7,032 nucleotides of DNA, from NCBI GenBank assembly GCA_902494465.1, contig CABUTH010000101.1:1-7032 (forward strand), given 5' to 3'. Origin of the DNA: an uncultured Collinsella sp. GTDB lineage: Bacteria; Actinomycetota; Coriobacteriia; Coriobacteriales; Coriobacteriaceae. Position 1 is the first letter of the stretch. Each line of letters opens with the position of its first letter. Made by a program: the position numbers and the translations under genes. Below, piece after piece: positions 6,766 through 7,032 of this stretch. The notes beneath the pieces are model-generated. The model was given only the letters and a program-made list of their open reading frames with translations. It was not told the DNA's origin and did no database searches.

Positions 6766-7032
6766 GTGCCTGAGGTTGACGCTGCACAGCTCGAGGGTGA
6801 GGCAATGCTCTCAGATCGCATCGCCGATCTCGTCGAATATCTCGTTGTTCAGATCGTCGACGACCCGGATTCCGTGAGCCTTGAGGTCATTGATGGTGAT
6901 GACGCCTCTACGATTGAGGTTTCTGTCGCCGAGGATGACGTCGCTAAGGTCATCGGCCGTCGTGGCCGTACCATCAAGGCCATTCGCACGCTCGCCCGTG
7001 CACTGGCCGCTCGCCTCGACACTGCTGTCGAG
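6766..7032 (+). CDS. khpA: KH-domain RNA-binding protein, KhpA/YlqC type (3' end outside window)
   Basis: An open frame of 89 codons runs from GTG 6766 off the right edge without a stop. It contains DRIADLVEYLVVQIVDDPDS (17-36) and KVIGRRGRTIKAIRTLARAL (61-80). The GRRG loop (64-67) is the GxxG RNA-binding loop of a single KH domain, and the AIRTL helix after it is typical of KhpA. These small proteins bind RNA, often together with KhpB/Jag. GAGGAG (6754-6759), within the rpsP 3' end, lies 6 bases before the GTG. ATG 6805 (codon 14), with GAGGG 7 bases upstream, is an alternative start that would fit the usual compact length better. KhpA between rpsP and rimM-trmD is a conserved arrangement. 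Few residues should be missing at the C-terminus. Confidence 0.92.
   Translation, partial: MPEVDAAQLEGEAMLSDRIADLVEYLVVQIVDDPDSVSLEVIDGDDASTIEVSVAEDDVAKVIGRRGRTIKAIRTLARALAARLDTAVE

Overview
The window is about 60% GC by eye, gene-dense, and reads as ordinary core chromosome of a Gram-positive, high-GC bacterium. Protein sequences and gene order (radical-SAM-associated protein, rplU, rpmA, obgE, nadD, yqeK, rsfS, then rpsP and a KH protein) suggest Actinomycetota, class Coriobacteriia, perhaps Collinsella-like. That placement is an inference from remembered synteny and could not be tested here. Having yqeK between nadD and rsfS is more Bacillota-like than the usual Streptomyces or Mycobacterium layout, which fits Coriobacteriia.

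Layout. Positions 1-798 hold the 3' part of a gene for a DUF2344/TIGR03936 radical-SAM-associated protein, open at the left edge. A good sigma70-type promoter overlaps its stop codon and drives rplU (866-1240) and rpmA (1274-1531), for ribosomal proteins L21 and L27. A strong intrinsic terminator (1557-1599) lies directly before the Shine-Dalgarno and TTG start of obgE. Next come obgE (1616-3082), nadD (3086-3763), yqeK (from 3763) and rsfS (to 4867), tightly packed with 3-bp, overlapping and 28-bp junctions. A second strong terminator (4911-4953) closes this operon. The DNA polymerase IV gene dinB converges on it from the minus strand (4966-6219). A roughly 200-bp divergent intergenic region then carries candidate promoters for dinB (minus) and rpsP (plus). 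The window ends with rpsP (S16, 6421-6762) and the start of a KhpA-type KH-domain gene (from 6766), which runs off the right edge.

How the genes fit together. Most of the plus-strand genes concern the ribosome: L21, L27 and S16 are structural, Obg is a 50S assembly GTPase, RsfS silences idle 50S subunits, and KhpA is an RNA chaperone. NadD makes the NAD precursor NaAD, and YqeK is expected to hydrolyse Ap4A. dinB is the exception, a translesion DNA polymerase.

I see no new multi-gene system, CRISPR array, mobile element or tRNA. The points most worth a second look are regulatory. One is the terminator pressed against the obgE ribosome-binding site, with a short upstream segment that could pair with its 3' arm. 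The other is a LexA-box-like sequence between a -10 element and an internal, better-supported start codon of dinB. No stretch longer than 300 bases lacks a gene.
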